Assembly: GCA_030544215.1 (NCBI GenBank)
Contig: JARZZO010000003.1
Coordinates: forward strand, 46,854,045 to 46,918,044
Length of the DNA stretch: 64,000 nucleotides
Direction of reading: 5' to 3'
DNA from: Zantedeschia hybrid cultivar
Taxonomy: Eukaryota > Streptophyta > Magnoliopsida > Alismatales > Araceae
Shown here: piece by piece, positions 11,061 through 23,092 of the stretch
Numbering within the stretch: the first letter of the stretch is position 1
Layout: every line of letters begins with the position of its first letter
Notes under the pieces: model-generated
Told to the model about the DNA's origin: nothing
The model's input: the letters and a program-made list of their open reading frames with translations, nothing else
The model's database searches: none
Translations under genes and position numbers: made by a program

Positions 11061-14000
11061 TTACGAGAAAAGGTAAGTAAACTGCTCCCGCATCTCGTCC
11101 TCACGCTCCCAGGTTGCCTCGCCCCCGGAGCGGTACTGCCAAATCACCTTGACCAAAGGTACAATCTTGTTTCGAAGGACTTGCTCCCTGCGATCCTCAA
11201 TACGAACTGGAAACTCTGGAAAAGACAAGTTCTCAGCAAACTCCAACTCTGAAAAATCCAAGACGTGGGATGGATCTTGAACATATTTTCTCCGCAAGGA
11301 AACATGGAACACATCGTGTACTCCTGCAAGACTGGGTGGCAAGGCCAGCTGATACGCGGTTTCCCCAATCCGAGCAAGAATGGGAAAATGTCCAATATAT
11401 CGCGGACTCATCTTGCCTCGCTTCCCGAATCTCATCACACCCTTGGCGGGTGAGATTCGGAGGAACACGTGGTCTCCCACCTCAAACTCAAGCGGTCTCC
11501 TCCGGATATCAGCATAACTCTTCTGCCTGCTCTGAGCTGCTGTCAACCTCTATCGTACCGTCCTGACAACCTCAGTACACTGCTGAACTAACTCAGGTCC
11601 TGTAACCTGTCTCTCACCAATCTCAGACCAACACAGAGGAGATCGACACGGTCGCCCGTACAAAGCCTCGTAAGGCGCCATGCCGATACTGGAATGATAA
11701 CTGTTGTTGTAGGCAAACTCCACCGTAGACAAATGCTGCTCCCAAGAACCTCCCCAGTCTAAACAACATGCCCTGAGCATGTCCTCCAAAGTCTGAATGG
11801 TCCTCTCCGACTGCCCATCTGTCTCGGGATGGTAGGCCGAACTGAAAGCCAACTGAGTACCTAAGGCATGCTGAAAACTCTTCAAGAACCTGGAAGTAAA
11901 CCTCGGATCCCGATCTGATACGATGGACAAAGGTACCCCGTGCAGAGAGATGATCCGATCTACAAACAACTTGGCCAACTTACTGACCGACCAGTCCTTC
12001 CTAATAGTTAGGAAGTGTGCCGACTTGGTCAGCCGGTCAACAATGACCCAGATAGCGTCTCTCCTGCTAGGGGATGTAGGTAATCCCATCACAAACTCCA
12101 TAGTCACGTGTTCCCACTTCCATTCTGGAATCGGCAAGGGTTGCAGCAACCCTCCAGGTCTCTGATGCTCGGCTTTAACCAGCTGACAAGTCATGCACCT
12201 AGCCACATACTCAGCCACATCATTCTTCATTCCAGGCCACCAGAAGTGCCTCCTCAAACACTGATACATTTTGGTTGTTCCGGGATGCACTGCATATCTG
12301 GAACGGTGCGCCTCATCAAGGACACCCCTACGTATGTCCTCTTCGGCCGGGACATAAAGTCTACCTCTGAATCTAACTGTGCCGTCATCCCACAATTCCA
12401 CCTCTGGTCTCTGGAGAATCTGCGGTAATTCTACATCTGCCCTCTGAGCCTCAATTACAGTATGGTACACAGTTGGTCTCACAGTCAAGCTGGCCAACAC
12501 GGGTCTATCATCCTCACGTGGTACCCGGAAGGAAGATTCCACAACCTGCTCAAATAATTTCCATTCGCGAATCATAAGGTATGACATGACTGTCTTCCGA
12601 CTCAAGGCGTCTGCCACAACATTCGCCTTGCCCGGATGATAAGAAAGGTCAAAGTCATAATCCTTAATGAACTCCATCCACCTTCGCTGCCTCAAATTCA
12701 GGTCTCTCTGAGTGAACACATACTTCAGGCTCTTGTGATCAGTAAAGACCTGAAATTTCTCACCATACAAGTAATGTCTCCAAATCTTAAGTGCAAATAC
12801 TACAGCTGCCAGCTCCAAATCATGGGTAGGATAGTTCTCTTCATGCTTCTTCAGCTGTCGAGAAGCATAAGCCACTACCCTGCCATGCTGCATTAGAACT
12901 GCGCCCAAACCTCGACGGGACGCGTCCGAGTAAACCACAAACCCACCTGACCCAGATGGAAGCACTAACACTAGGGCCGAAGTGAGGCGAGTCTTTAAAT
13001 CAGTGAAACTCCGTTCACATTCCTCGGTCCAGACAAAATGAACTCCCTTTCGAGTCAACCTCGATAAGGGGGCCGCTATCGAAGAAAACCCCTGAACAAA
13101 CCGCCTGTAATAACCGGCAAGCCCCAAGAAGCTCCTGATCTCAGTCACTGAAGTTGGCCTGCTCCAATCCATCACTGCCTCAATCTTGGCTGGATCCACT
13201 GCGATGCCCTCGCCAGAAATGACATGCCCAAGGAAGTGCACCTTGTCTAGCCAGAATTCGCACTTGCTGAACTTGGCATAGAGTTGGTGCTCCCTTAGGA
13301 CCTGCAACACCGCTCGAAGATGAGTGGCGTGCTCTTCCTCAGAAGAAGAATATATCAAAATATCATCAACGAATACCACCACAAACTGATCCAGATAGGC
13401 CCTAAAGACTCGGTTCATCAAATCCATAAAGGCTGCCGGAGCATTGGTCAAACCGAAGGGCATAACCAAAAACTCATAATGTCCATACCGAGTCCTGAAA
13501 GCCGTCTTACTGACATCAACATCACGGATCCTCATCTGATAATATCCAGGTCTCAAGTCAATCTTGGAAAACACCTTCGCAGACTGCAGCTGATCCATCA
13601 AATCATCGATCCTGGGAAGCGGGTATTTGTTCTTAATCGTCACTTGGTTCAGCTGTCTATAATCAATGCACAGTCTCAAGGAACCGTCCTTCTTCCTGAC
13701 AAATAGGACTGGAGCACCCCACGGAGAAGTACTGGGACGAATGAAACCCTTATCTAGCAACTCCTGCAACTGCGCCTTCAACTCAGCGAGTTCGGCTGGC
13801 GCCATCCGATACAGGGCCTTAGACAAAGGCGCCGTACCTGGTGCAAGCTCAATGGTAAACTCGACCTCTCGCTGAGGAGGAAGGCCAGGCAACTTCTCAG
13901 GAAACACATTTGCAAAGTCACACACTACAGGCACCTCCCAGGGACTGGGACAGTCACGGGCATCGGAAACAACAACAGAGGCAAGGAAGGCCTCACAACC

Positions 14001-14066
14001 ACCAGCAAGCAACCTTTGAGCCTTAAAGGCAGAAATAAGAATACCTCGAGAAGAGAGCCTAATACC
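11061..14066 (-). pseudogene. pol: Nested gypsy pol: RT, RNase H, integrase, chromodomain
   Basis: One frame, broken by a TAG at 11550-11552. RT covers about residues 70-270 of the main part, with FVDD at 214-217 and the FSKIDLRPGYYQ motif. RNase H covers 358-475 (YSDAS, LELAAV, TDHKSL, VADALS). The integrase zinc finger (H..H..CMTCQ) is at about 567-610, followed by the core. In the first catalytic position the usual MDF is MEF, so the first Asp is Glu. The second Asp (SDRDPRF) and the Glu are present. After the amber stop the frame continues to a chromodomain ending in EATWEREDEMREQ, which in this family targets histone marks. The stop sits where homologues usually have Gln, so CAG-to-TAG is likely. 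Confidence 0.92.
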
Positions 14067-15553
14067 TTAGAAGTAGAAGATCGGGATGTCCGGAATAGAG
14101 AAACGTACCCTCTTCCTGTGGCAGTCCACCTCAGCATAGTAAGCTTCCAACCAATCCATGCCCAGGATGATATCAAAATCACGAATGGCAAGCACAACCA
14201 ACTGGGCGGGTAACTCATGGCCCTCAATGGTCAAGGGAACATCACTCAAACAATTATAAGATAACATGAAATCCCCAGAAGGAACCTCTACCATCAATCC
14301 ATCAGCTAACTCATCAATGGGTGCAGAAATAATATCTATGAACTGCTCAGAAATGAAAGAATGCGAAGCACCCGAATCAATCAACACATGTGCAGAGTTC
14401 CCAAGGACAGAAAGTGTACATTCCACCAAGTTGGACGCATGAGCCTCCTTCCTGGTGATAGCCAGCACTCTCCCTTGGGTCCTCGGCTTCTTCTGATCAG
14501 CTGGCCCTTGCCTCTGGCCACGCCCCTGCGGGCAAAACCTCGCCACGTGGCCCTGCTGGCCACAAGTATAGCATCTCCCAGAGAAAGCAGGACACTGAGT
14601 CCCACCATGAGTACCACCACAGTGCTGACAAACTGCTGGAAGCCTCTGAGCTGGCTCCTGCTGGGCGCTGGACACCGACTGGCTCTGCTGATCCTGCCTA
14701 GGTCTGCTACTACCACTGCTGCCACTACTGCTGCCACCGCCTCGGAAGAATCTCCTGAATCGGGAGCCGAGTGACGACGATCCCGATCCGGACGAAGGGG
14801 CCGCTGCCTTACCCCTGCCACGAGCTGGTCCCTGAGCAATCAGTCCTCTCTCCCGGGCTGACTGATTCAGCTGTGCCTCCACTGCTGCTGCACTCCTAAC
14901 TGCTGATGCCAAGTCCTTACAACAGTGAGATGCCACAAAGTTCCTCAGACTGAGCCTCAGCCCATCCACAAACCTCTCAGTACGTCGCTCCTCGTCCCCC
15001 GAGATGAAGGGCACAAACCTCCCAAGCGAAACAAACTTCGCCTGGTACTCGAGTACTGTCATACTCCCCTGAGTCAGCTCCATAAATTCCCTCTCCTTGG
15101 CCCTCTGGACATGTCTAGGAAACTACTGAATTCCTTCACAAAAGTCTCCCAAGAAATCTCCCTGAGACTCCTATCCTCATAAGACAAACTCTTCAAGGAG
15201 GTCCACCAATCATAGGCGCTATCCTTCAACATGAAGGTAGCTAACGGAGTCTTCTCCACTGCTGTACAATCTATGGTGTCAAAAGTCTTCTCTATCTCCC
15301 TAAGCCAGTAAACGGCCTCATCAGGGTCGGGACGACCGGTGAAGTGAGGTGGCCTCAGCTTCAGGAATCTCTCTAGTGTAGCCGTAGACCCACCCCGAGC
15401 ACTAGAACTCTCACTAGGGTCTCGGGTTTGATACTTGGCCATGGTATCCATCATAGCCTCCATGAACTGCTCTACACTCGGCCTACCGGCCTCAGAACCA
15501 CTAGGGACATCTCCCCTCTCTCGAATAACTGGCACCCTCTTCCTAGGAGCCAT
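14067..15553 (-). pseudogene. gag: Nested gypsy gag and protease, frameshifted
   Basis: Gag starts at ATG 15553 (MAPRKRVPV) and runs about 145 residues through the capsid-like region (LKLRPPHFTG, AYDWWTSL). The frame is lost at about 15118-15130 and resumes in the frame that starts before 15083. That second part has the rest of capsid, a single CCHC knuckle (CYTCGQQGHVARFC) and the protease motif LIDSGASHSFIS. It is in frame with pol except for a TAA at 14067-14069, where relatives usually have Gln. Gag packages the RNA; the protease matures the polyprotein. Confidence 0.9.
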
Positions 15554-15696
15554 CTAATCGCCTACAAACACAAAATCGAAAAGTTCTAGTTAGAATCCTA
15601 AAGCCTATACCACCGTCGTGCCTGTACGGGATAATGTAATTATTTGCCAGACTCATGACATTTAACCTAGTTATTCATTTATTTGCCAGACCGAAT

Positions 15697-15708
15697 GCTC
15701 TGATACCA
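15697..15708 (-). promoter_or_regulatory. Primer binding site, initiator tRNA-Met
   Basis: The minus strand reads TGGTATCAGAGC two bases inside the 5' LTR (which starts at 15711). This is the standard complement of the 3' end of plant initiator tRNA-Met and confirms the element's orientation. Confidence 0.95.
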
Positions 15709-15710
15709 AC

Positions 15711-18266
15711 TGTAACGACCCGCCACCCTATAATCGGGGATCCGATTACTAAATGGGTACCGAATCATTAACTTGTAACCAAACCAGGATCCGAGTAAGT
15801 CTAGGAAATAAATAATCAACTAAGCTAAACATTCGCATCGCATTGAATTGAAGGGAAAAATGCAGAAATTAAAAGTTATTACAATGCGACTCGATACAGC
15901 AAATAATTACATACTCCAACAGAAAAGAAATGATTATACATACAGGCCAGAAATAAAGATAACAACTACATCGGGGCATACCCCGGAACAACAGTCGACG
16001 ACGCTCAGCACTCAGCCGTACAACCCTCGTTAGGTCTGCCTGGAGTCCTCACCTGAAAGCCGCAGGGGTGAGTCTCAACGAAAAGACTCAGTAGGGATCC
16101 TTCGATCCCCACTGCCCACACACACACACCCACAATTGTAAAGTACAGCAGGGTTATAATAACCATGAAGAGACAGTGATTTCCATGCCTACATCTCAAT
16201 ACGAATCACAAGCATTCAAAGTATAACTAACATGCATAATTCCAATCTATCGGGAAACTCGTAATTCGGCGTATCCTTAAAACACGTCAACTTCTCAACG
16301 AGAGTGGGAAAAACAACGACCCGCTGAGACCAAACAGTAACCCCTCGGATAGCACGCGGGCCACCTCGGCGGTCACTCCTTCCCTCAGCAAACACCGGCC
16401 CGCTGAGACCAAACAGTAACCCCTCGGATAGCACGCTGGCTACTCCGGCCCAACTGGCTCAGGTGGTTACTCCTTCCCCCAGCACGAGTGACACTCCAAA
16501 GGTAGCTCTCCGACACCGATACAAGCTAGCTAACCCCGGGGTTCACCAGGTGACCCTCTCTACTAGACGTCACCCCGCCACTGCTCCCGTCAGCGCTGTG
16601 TCCCTCCGCACCGACACAGGGTGTAGAACGCTACAACTGTCACTCTAGGTCCACCGAAACAGAAAACACGGCACGGTGCGATCCGGTCACGGAAGAAGTC
16701 CACGGTCGCACGACACACAACGCAGTGCCATCCGGTCACGAAGAGTTCATCATATCGAGTATACTAACTGTATGCATTAACCGACTATCTAGCAGTGTAA
16801 ACATATTTTACTGGCATGGATTAGTGTAGTTCTGTCCTGAATCGCGTCGCCCGAGGCCGACGCCATTCAAGCACCCTAAACTGGTTCATGAAAATACCGG
16901 CCTCAGAATCTGGCCTAAAAGGCGTCGACACCAGTGGTCGCCTTTTAAAAGGCGTCAACATCCTCAGACGCCGTTCACACCGAAAATCCAGGAATTCTAG
17001 AAAACATTAATCGAGGGATTTCTGCCTAAAAAGGCGTCATGGTGGCTCGACGCTATTCCAAAACGCGTCGCCCGCCCATGACGTCTTTCAGTCCCAGAAT
17101 CCTCGAACTGAGTCCCTCAGTCGGGGTGATTTCCTGCCTAAATAACATCATGATGGCCCGACGTCCTTCTGAAAGGCGTCGTCCATCCATGACGTCATTT
17201 AGCGCCAGAGTCCCTGACTCTTGAAACCTCGAACAAGGGGATTTCTGTCTAAAAGGCGTCGTACTGCCCTGACGTCCTTCTGAAAGGCGTCGACCAGGCA
17301 CGACGCCGTTTAGCGCCAGAAATCTGGTTCCCTGGTTCGATCCGAGGGTTTCACCCTTAACCCCCAAATACCCCGAAAAAGCCCCAAAAACAGAGGGGAA
17401 AGAGGGTAACCAAAGTATCAAGAATTCACATCCACAGAAACTCCCATTCCCATCAAGGAAAAACCCCCTAACATGCTCATTCTACCCCAAAACCATCGAT
17501 CCATAGCATGCTTTAAACGGGGAAAAACATGGTTTAGAACACAACACTGTGGGAACCGTCATCCTACCGGTTCTTGAAATCCTCCAAACTCCGTGCCTCC
17601 GTCCCGCCGCACCGCAGACCGCCGCCGGTACCCTCGAGGACGCCGCCACTCCGCCGGGACGTCGGCCGCCGTCCGGAGAATGGAACGCCGCGAAGGAAGT
17701 GGTGGTGGTAGAGGTGAGAGGTAGGGAAGTGTTGGAGTGGAGGGAAGGACGAAGTAGTGGGAGGAAAAGAGGGAGGAGGAAGGGTCGATGCCGGAGTCGC
17801 CGGAAGGAAGGAGAGAAAGAGAGGAGGAGAAAATGAGAGAAAGAAGGAGGGCTCGCGGGGTTAACCAGAGACTGGCTGAAACGCGTCGAGATGTACGGAC
17901 GCCTATCAGTCGATGTGACGGCTGCTCTGACAACACCCTGCAACGCTCTGACAGAGGTCTGAAACGCGTCTTCCATGAAAGACGCCGTTCAGTCGACAAG
18001 ACTGGCGCCGTACTCTGACAACCCAGAGTCGCAGTCTGAAAGGCGTCGTACCTAACAGACGCCGTTCAGACGACATGTCAGGGCCGTACTCTCGCGGCCC
18101 AAAGCCAGCCCACGTGGCACAGGCTAAAACGCGTCTGCATAGCTGGACGCCGTTTAAACCGCGTCGAGCGGGCTCGACGCGAATCAATACAGAGTCTCAG
18201 CCCCACTGGAGCCTGAACTACAGGGTCCAACCCCGAAAACCGGATCCGAATGCCTCAGTCCTTACA
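15711..18266 (-). repeat. 5' LTR of the nested gypsy
   Basis: Full-length match to 8413-10971, including the same palindromic array (16844-17306 and 17883-18180) and GC-rich block (17567-17697). One array unit is degraded here: GGCGTC in the other copy has become AACATC at about 17143-17148, all G-to-A. The LTR ends at 18266 against TSD GGATG (18267-18271). Confidence 0.95.
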
Positions 18267-20750
18267 GGATGGTTGGATGGTGTCTGGGTAGGTGGTAGTG
18301 GTAGCGGGTGAAGTAGGAAATGGTACGCGTAGTAGTGGTCTGGATGGTAGGAGGGGCGCGTAGTTGGTTTGCGGGGGGTTATTTAGTGGAGGTGTAGGAG
18401 TGTGGGGGGTAATGGGCTTGAGGAAAGCGGGTGGTGGTGATGGGTTATTGGGTGCGGGTGAATGATACGCGAGTGTCGGTAGAGGGGTGATGGTAATGGG
18501 TTGTGGTCTGGGTATGTGGATGGTGCGGTGTGGTGGTCGTTCTGCGGTACTTGGAATATGACCCGTTGAATAAAGAGAGGAAGAGTCCTCTATTCTCCAC
18601 TGTTGCCCACGGTCAGCCTCAGACTGGCTGTTTGTCAGAATAGGGGCAACTTGGTTTTGGTTTTGATGCTCCGGGAGCGGGTTCTGCACTATGCCCATGT
18701 TTGGTGGTGGTGCTCCTTGTGCTGGTGCTCTTGCTTGCTGCTGCTGCTGCGGTCTTCTTGCCTTCAGGGCTGATATGTATTTCTTCATTTCTTCCCAGTC
18801 TATGCCGCCTTGCTCGTTGAGATCATGAATATAATCTCTAAATTGGAAGCAAGTGTCGATAGTATGCCTAGGTTGCCTATGGAAGTAGCAATACCTAGAC
18901 GTGTCGGCATTCTGAGGCCAAACTGCCTTTTCTCTTGGCAAGACTAAGGCATTAGCTGCCATTAGGGCACTGAAAATGTCTGCCAAAGATTCTGGGAGGA
19001 CTGGGTATTCTGCCCTCTTAGGGCCTGGAGGTCTTCTCTGCTTATTGTAGTCAGCAAGAGGAGGGACATTATGATATGCCGGCGGTGCGCGCGGCTGATA
19101 TTGCTGTTGTTGCTGGTACTATTGTTGTTGTGGCTGCTGGTACTGCAATTGCCGTTGCGGCGGCTGCTGTGGCTGTTGCTGTTGCTGTTGCTGGTTCGAC
19201 TGCTAGGGCCGCTGATATTGGGGCTGCTGATACTGAGGGTTCGGCTGCTACCTATACCCCTGCTGGTTCGACTGCGGTGGCCTCTGGTACTGTTGTTGAC
19301 TCCTCACGAACTGGGGCGAATTGTTGTTCATGCTGCTGACTTGCTCGTGAGAGAGCGTGCCCTCAGTAGTTGGACCTATGCTGGGAGCATTTGGCACTGC
19401 AGGCTTCCGAGGTGGAGGCCTGCTAGGTCTGTGAGGATCAAAGACGCTAGAGAACGTAGCGTCCTTGAAGGCATTCTGACAGTACCGCGCTCTTTCATAG
19501 AGCTCTGCCATGCTGGTCAGATTGTTCAGGGAGAGGACTAGTTTGAACTGGGGCATGGCATTGGAAATCAGCATCTTCACTTGCTCTGACTCGGACAAGT
19601 GATCTTTTACTTTCTCGGCCAAGCCCCTCCATCTGTCGGCAAAACTGACGAACTCTTCATCGGGTTTCATCTTCTCTGCTATGAGGTCAGTGATGGACAA
19701 GGAGGGGGCAACTCTGTCTTTGTATCGTTGAATGAATTTTCGGGAAACGATACCATAGTCCTCTACTTCGGAGGGTTCCAAGGAAAAGAACCATTCGAGG
19801 GCTGGTCCCTCTAAAGATCTCCTGAACAAAAAGGCCAACGACCTCTTGTCGTTTTGCCGGAAGGATGATTCGTACATGAACTCCTTCAAATGGGTGAAGG
19901 GGTTACCAATACCGTTGTACTTCCGGTACATTGGCATTTCGGAGGGTGGCAGGTGGAAAACCGGTAAGCTCGGTAAATTGATCTCCGGTGCAGCTTTGAC
20001 CCCCATCATCTTCTGGAGGTTGTTGAATTGTTCATCCATGCGCTCCATCTTCGCCAGCAACGCTTGCGTTGTCAGATCTGCCTGGGGAGGAGGAGGAGGT
20101 GGAGGTACTTGATAGGCCTGTTGCCTAGAGTACGTCGGACAAGGAGGACAATAAAGAGGAGGTCCGGCAGAGCTTCCGCCATGCCCGAGGGCATTTTGAT
20201 AAGCAGACGTTAGTGGTCTAGCCGGTTGCCTAGAAGATGAAAGTTGTGGCCCAGCTGGGCGAGAAGTGATATGGATGCCTTCCATGGCCTGATGAATGTA
20301 AGGAGGATGAATAGGAGGTTGTTGAGGGATAGCAGGGGGAGCCGCAGGGTTCGGCTCAGCAGGCTGCGTGGGTGCCTTCCCCTTCATAATGGACTGGATC
20401 GCCTCGAACTGCTGAGGGTCCAGACGGGAGGCAAGAACTCCCAAAGCATTGACAAGATCCGAAGGATCAGAGGACGAGGGATCATTTTGATTCATGTCTC
20501 CCTCGAGAATAGGATTGGGAATCGCATACTCATGCGGGGGAGGATCAGGATATTACTCATGGGGATGAAAAAGAGGGGTCCGGACATTCCCATCATGACG
20601 AAACGGAACGGGGACAGAATTACGGGAGGCATCAGCATCTCTCCCGCTCTCAAAATTATAGTCGGAATCACGAGGGGCATTAGCATCTCCCTCGTAGTTA
20701 ATCATGGCGTCTGGAGCCACACTCAAGTCCCTGCCCGATCGGAGCAGCAT
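18267..20750 (-). pseudogene. gag: Tat gag, N-terminal and central parts
   Basis: Starts near 20750 (MLLRSGRDL), a start typical of Tat-like gag. The capsid region (retrotrans_gag type; YNGIGNPFTHLKEF, GPALEWFFSL, FIQRYKDR) is encoded around 19500-20000. It is followed by a long Gln/Pro-rich stretch and a CX2HX4HX4C motif (CYFHRQPRHTIDTC) near 18890. The frame is broken by TAA at 20553-20555 and by three TAG codons at 19248-19250, 19204-19206 and 19119-19121, all inside the poly-Gln region where CAG codons dominate. The frame is otherwise continuous across the nested insertion into the protease segment ending at 8412. Confidence 0.88.
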
Positions 20751-21088
20751 GGTGTTAGATTCTTTTCTTCAAGGATTGGCAAACAAGTTGTACAGAGATT
20801 TAAACAAACAAGTGGATGTTTAGCGTGATTTTAAGATTCCTTGTTGAGTTATTTGGATTTAATTAAACCACAAATTTGCTCAAGGGATGGAATCCTAGTT
20901 TCAATTCAGTATCCACCGTTATATTCTATGGCTTTCTCTCACAACGTATATGGAATCTAACGGGACTTCAACTGGTACAACCAGCCCGATGATCAAGGAG
21001 GAGTACCTTGATTTTGGGGACTTACGGAGGCCTCAACGCCAACTTCTCTAGTCTGATCAAGGGACCGACCCAATCAGAGAGAGTTGAT
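20751..21088 (-). other. Tat leader, gag-proximal part
   Basis: Noncoding sequence between the gag start and the non-autonomous element inserted at 21089. No ORF or clear motif is seen. The leader appears to resume at 29220. Confidence 0.5.
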
Positions 21089-23081
21089 TGATCGTTTCGA
21101 ATTGTGCGTCGTTAAATACATGAAAACGTTCAATCTAAATTTATCCGGCTCACTCAAATCAGATTTTAAAAATTAACAGTGGTGAGTCCGAGTCGATCCA
21201 CAGGGAGTTAAATTTTTAACTTTGAAAACTTTGGATTTTGAAAATTTAGATATCTTTTTTACAATGTAAAAAAAAAACTAATGAAATCAACTAACTTTAA
21301 CTAATTAAACAAGGGTATTAATACAAATGACAAAATTAAAAGGTGCAAGGAAAATAGCACTCAATCAAGGCCCCTGTATACGCATGCATAATGATAGAGC
21401 CCAATCAAACTTAGCCACATACCCCCTTGTTACTATTCATCAAAAGATTTTTTTATTTTATTTTATTTTTTTAACATTTTTTAAATAAAATTTAAATCAA
21501 AACAAGTACTAGATATCGATTGATTTGAATAAAAAGATTTTACATTGGAAGAATAAAATTCTGGAAGTTAGAGGTGAATAGTGACGTACTGTTCATGCAA
21601 CTATCTAAACAATCAAATTAACGCTAATATGCAAATATTTAATGATAAGAAATAAAAATACTTGAACTATTAGTACTTAATTAACTAATCATTAGATCAA
21701 ATGTAAGAAACAACGACATGTTTGAAATAAATAAAAACAACTTCTAATTACAACAATTCCCTGTAGCTTGCTGAAGCTGCTGCTGGATGCTTGCAGGTTG
21801 ACGCTTGGAGGAGGCTGCTGCACGTGGAGGTTGCATGTTGCTCGGTTGGTGCTGGCAGGTTGGAGGTCTTCACCCAGCATGCATGCACGCTCGTGAAGGA
21901 GGTTGCTGTTGGCTTCACCAACGTGAGATGCAGGCCCGCATGGGCAGCACGTGGAGCTGGAGGAAGCTGCCGGGCTTGTTTGCGTGCAGGAGGTTGCTGG
22001 TGTTGGGGTTGTCCGAGAGAGGGAGCTGTGGAGGTTGGAGGAAATAAGGGAGAAAGAGAGTACCAGAGAGAGGGCTTAGAGAGGGAGAGAACCGAAGAGA
22101 GGGAGAGATAGAATCTGGAGAGAGGTTGAGAGAGAAAACAGAGGGAGAGAAAGAGAGAAACCGAGAGAAATAGAGAATCGGAGAGAGGGAGAGATAGAAT
22201 CTGGAGAGAGGTTGAGAGAGAAGAAGGCTGCCGTGGCTGGGAGGAAGAAAGAATAGAAGAGAGAACCGTGGGAGAGAGAAGAAAATAAAGGAGGAGGAGA
22301 GGGTTGCGGGAAGAAAAGGAATAGAAGAGAGAATAGAAGAGCTGGAAAGAGAGGAGGAGGGCTACGGGGATGAAGCTGGGAGGAGAAGGAAGAGGAGGCT
22401 GGGAAAAAATAAAAACCGAGAGAGAACCGGGGTGGAGAAGGAAGAGAAAGAGGAGAGGAGAGATTTATAGAGAGGAGAAGGAGGAGAGGCTGCCGGGTTT
22501 GAGTTGGAAAAGGAGGAGGATATGTGGGAGACTTGGAGAAGGGACATGATTTGGATCTGGAGAGGAAGAGGAAATTGGAAAAGAAATAGGATTCGACTTT
22601 CTAAAACGAGAAAGAGAGAGAGAGGATTTTTAAAATAAAGGAAGGGATGTGTTTAGGAAATCGGAGAGACGGAGGGAAATAGTGGGTTTTAGGAAACTCC
22701 AGCGAAGGAAGGAATCAAATTGTATTTTTACCCATGTTTTAGTTGAAATCCGCACACTGGACCTCCCCTAAATTTCTGGAAACTCCACCAGCTGCACTGC
22801 ATCATCGGCGTGTCCTGTTCATATCAAATAAATATAATTTAGCGCATTATCATAAAAATATCATCATATTTATTCATTTCGTCTCGGTTTTGTCGAAAAA
22901 CCGCAAATGCGCTATACTCCTTTAATCACATGAAATGACGATGTTTTTAAGTCAGAATTTGATGAAATTGGTACCGTTGGACTTGTTACACAATTATCTA
23001 TCATTTCATACTATTTTACAGGTAAAAACATGAGTATGATGCATATGATTGCCTTTAAATGATTAATTTAACACTTTATCA
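21089..23081 (-). repeat. 3' LTR of the LARD-like element
   Basis: Starts TGATAAAGTG and ends ACGATCA on the minus strand. A TATA motif (CTATAAAT, minus) is at 22463-22470. Downstream of it the transcript strand is strongly CT-rich for about 400 nt (plus strand GAGAGA at 22030-22440), as in many plant core promoters and leaders. Confidence 0.93.
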
Positions 23082-23092
23082 CACCCCCCAAC
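23082..23092 (-). promoter_or_regulatory. Polypurine tract of the LARD-like element
   Basis: The minus strand reads TTGGGGGGTG directly before the LTR start TGATAAAG. It is a plausible plus-strand primer, though shorter and less pure than that of the gypsy elements here. Confidence 0.7.

Larger units (their letters stand above)
8413..18266 (-). mobile_element. Nested chromodomain Ty3/gypsy retrotransposon (Tekay/Del-like), 9,854 bp
   Basis: Complete in structure: two LTRs of 2,559 and 2,556 bp ending TG..CA, TSD GGATG, a tRNA-iMet PBS, a polypurine tract, gag with a CCHC knuckle, protease, RT, RNase H, integrase and a C-terminal chromodomain, all on the minus strand. The chromodomain and gene order place it in the chromoviruses; the protein motifs look most like Tekay/Del. 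The LTRs differ at roughly 30 sites by eye (about 1%). The reading frame has a frameshift in gag, a TAA at 14067-14069 and a TAG at 11550-11552, so this copy is probably dead. It inserted into the gag-pro linker of the Tat element. Confidence 0.95.

Noticed and set aside
15661..15708. tRNA gene near the gypsy LTR
   Set aside because: Only the 3'-end complement (PBS) is present, with no cloverleaf.
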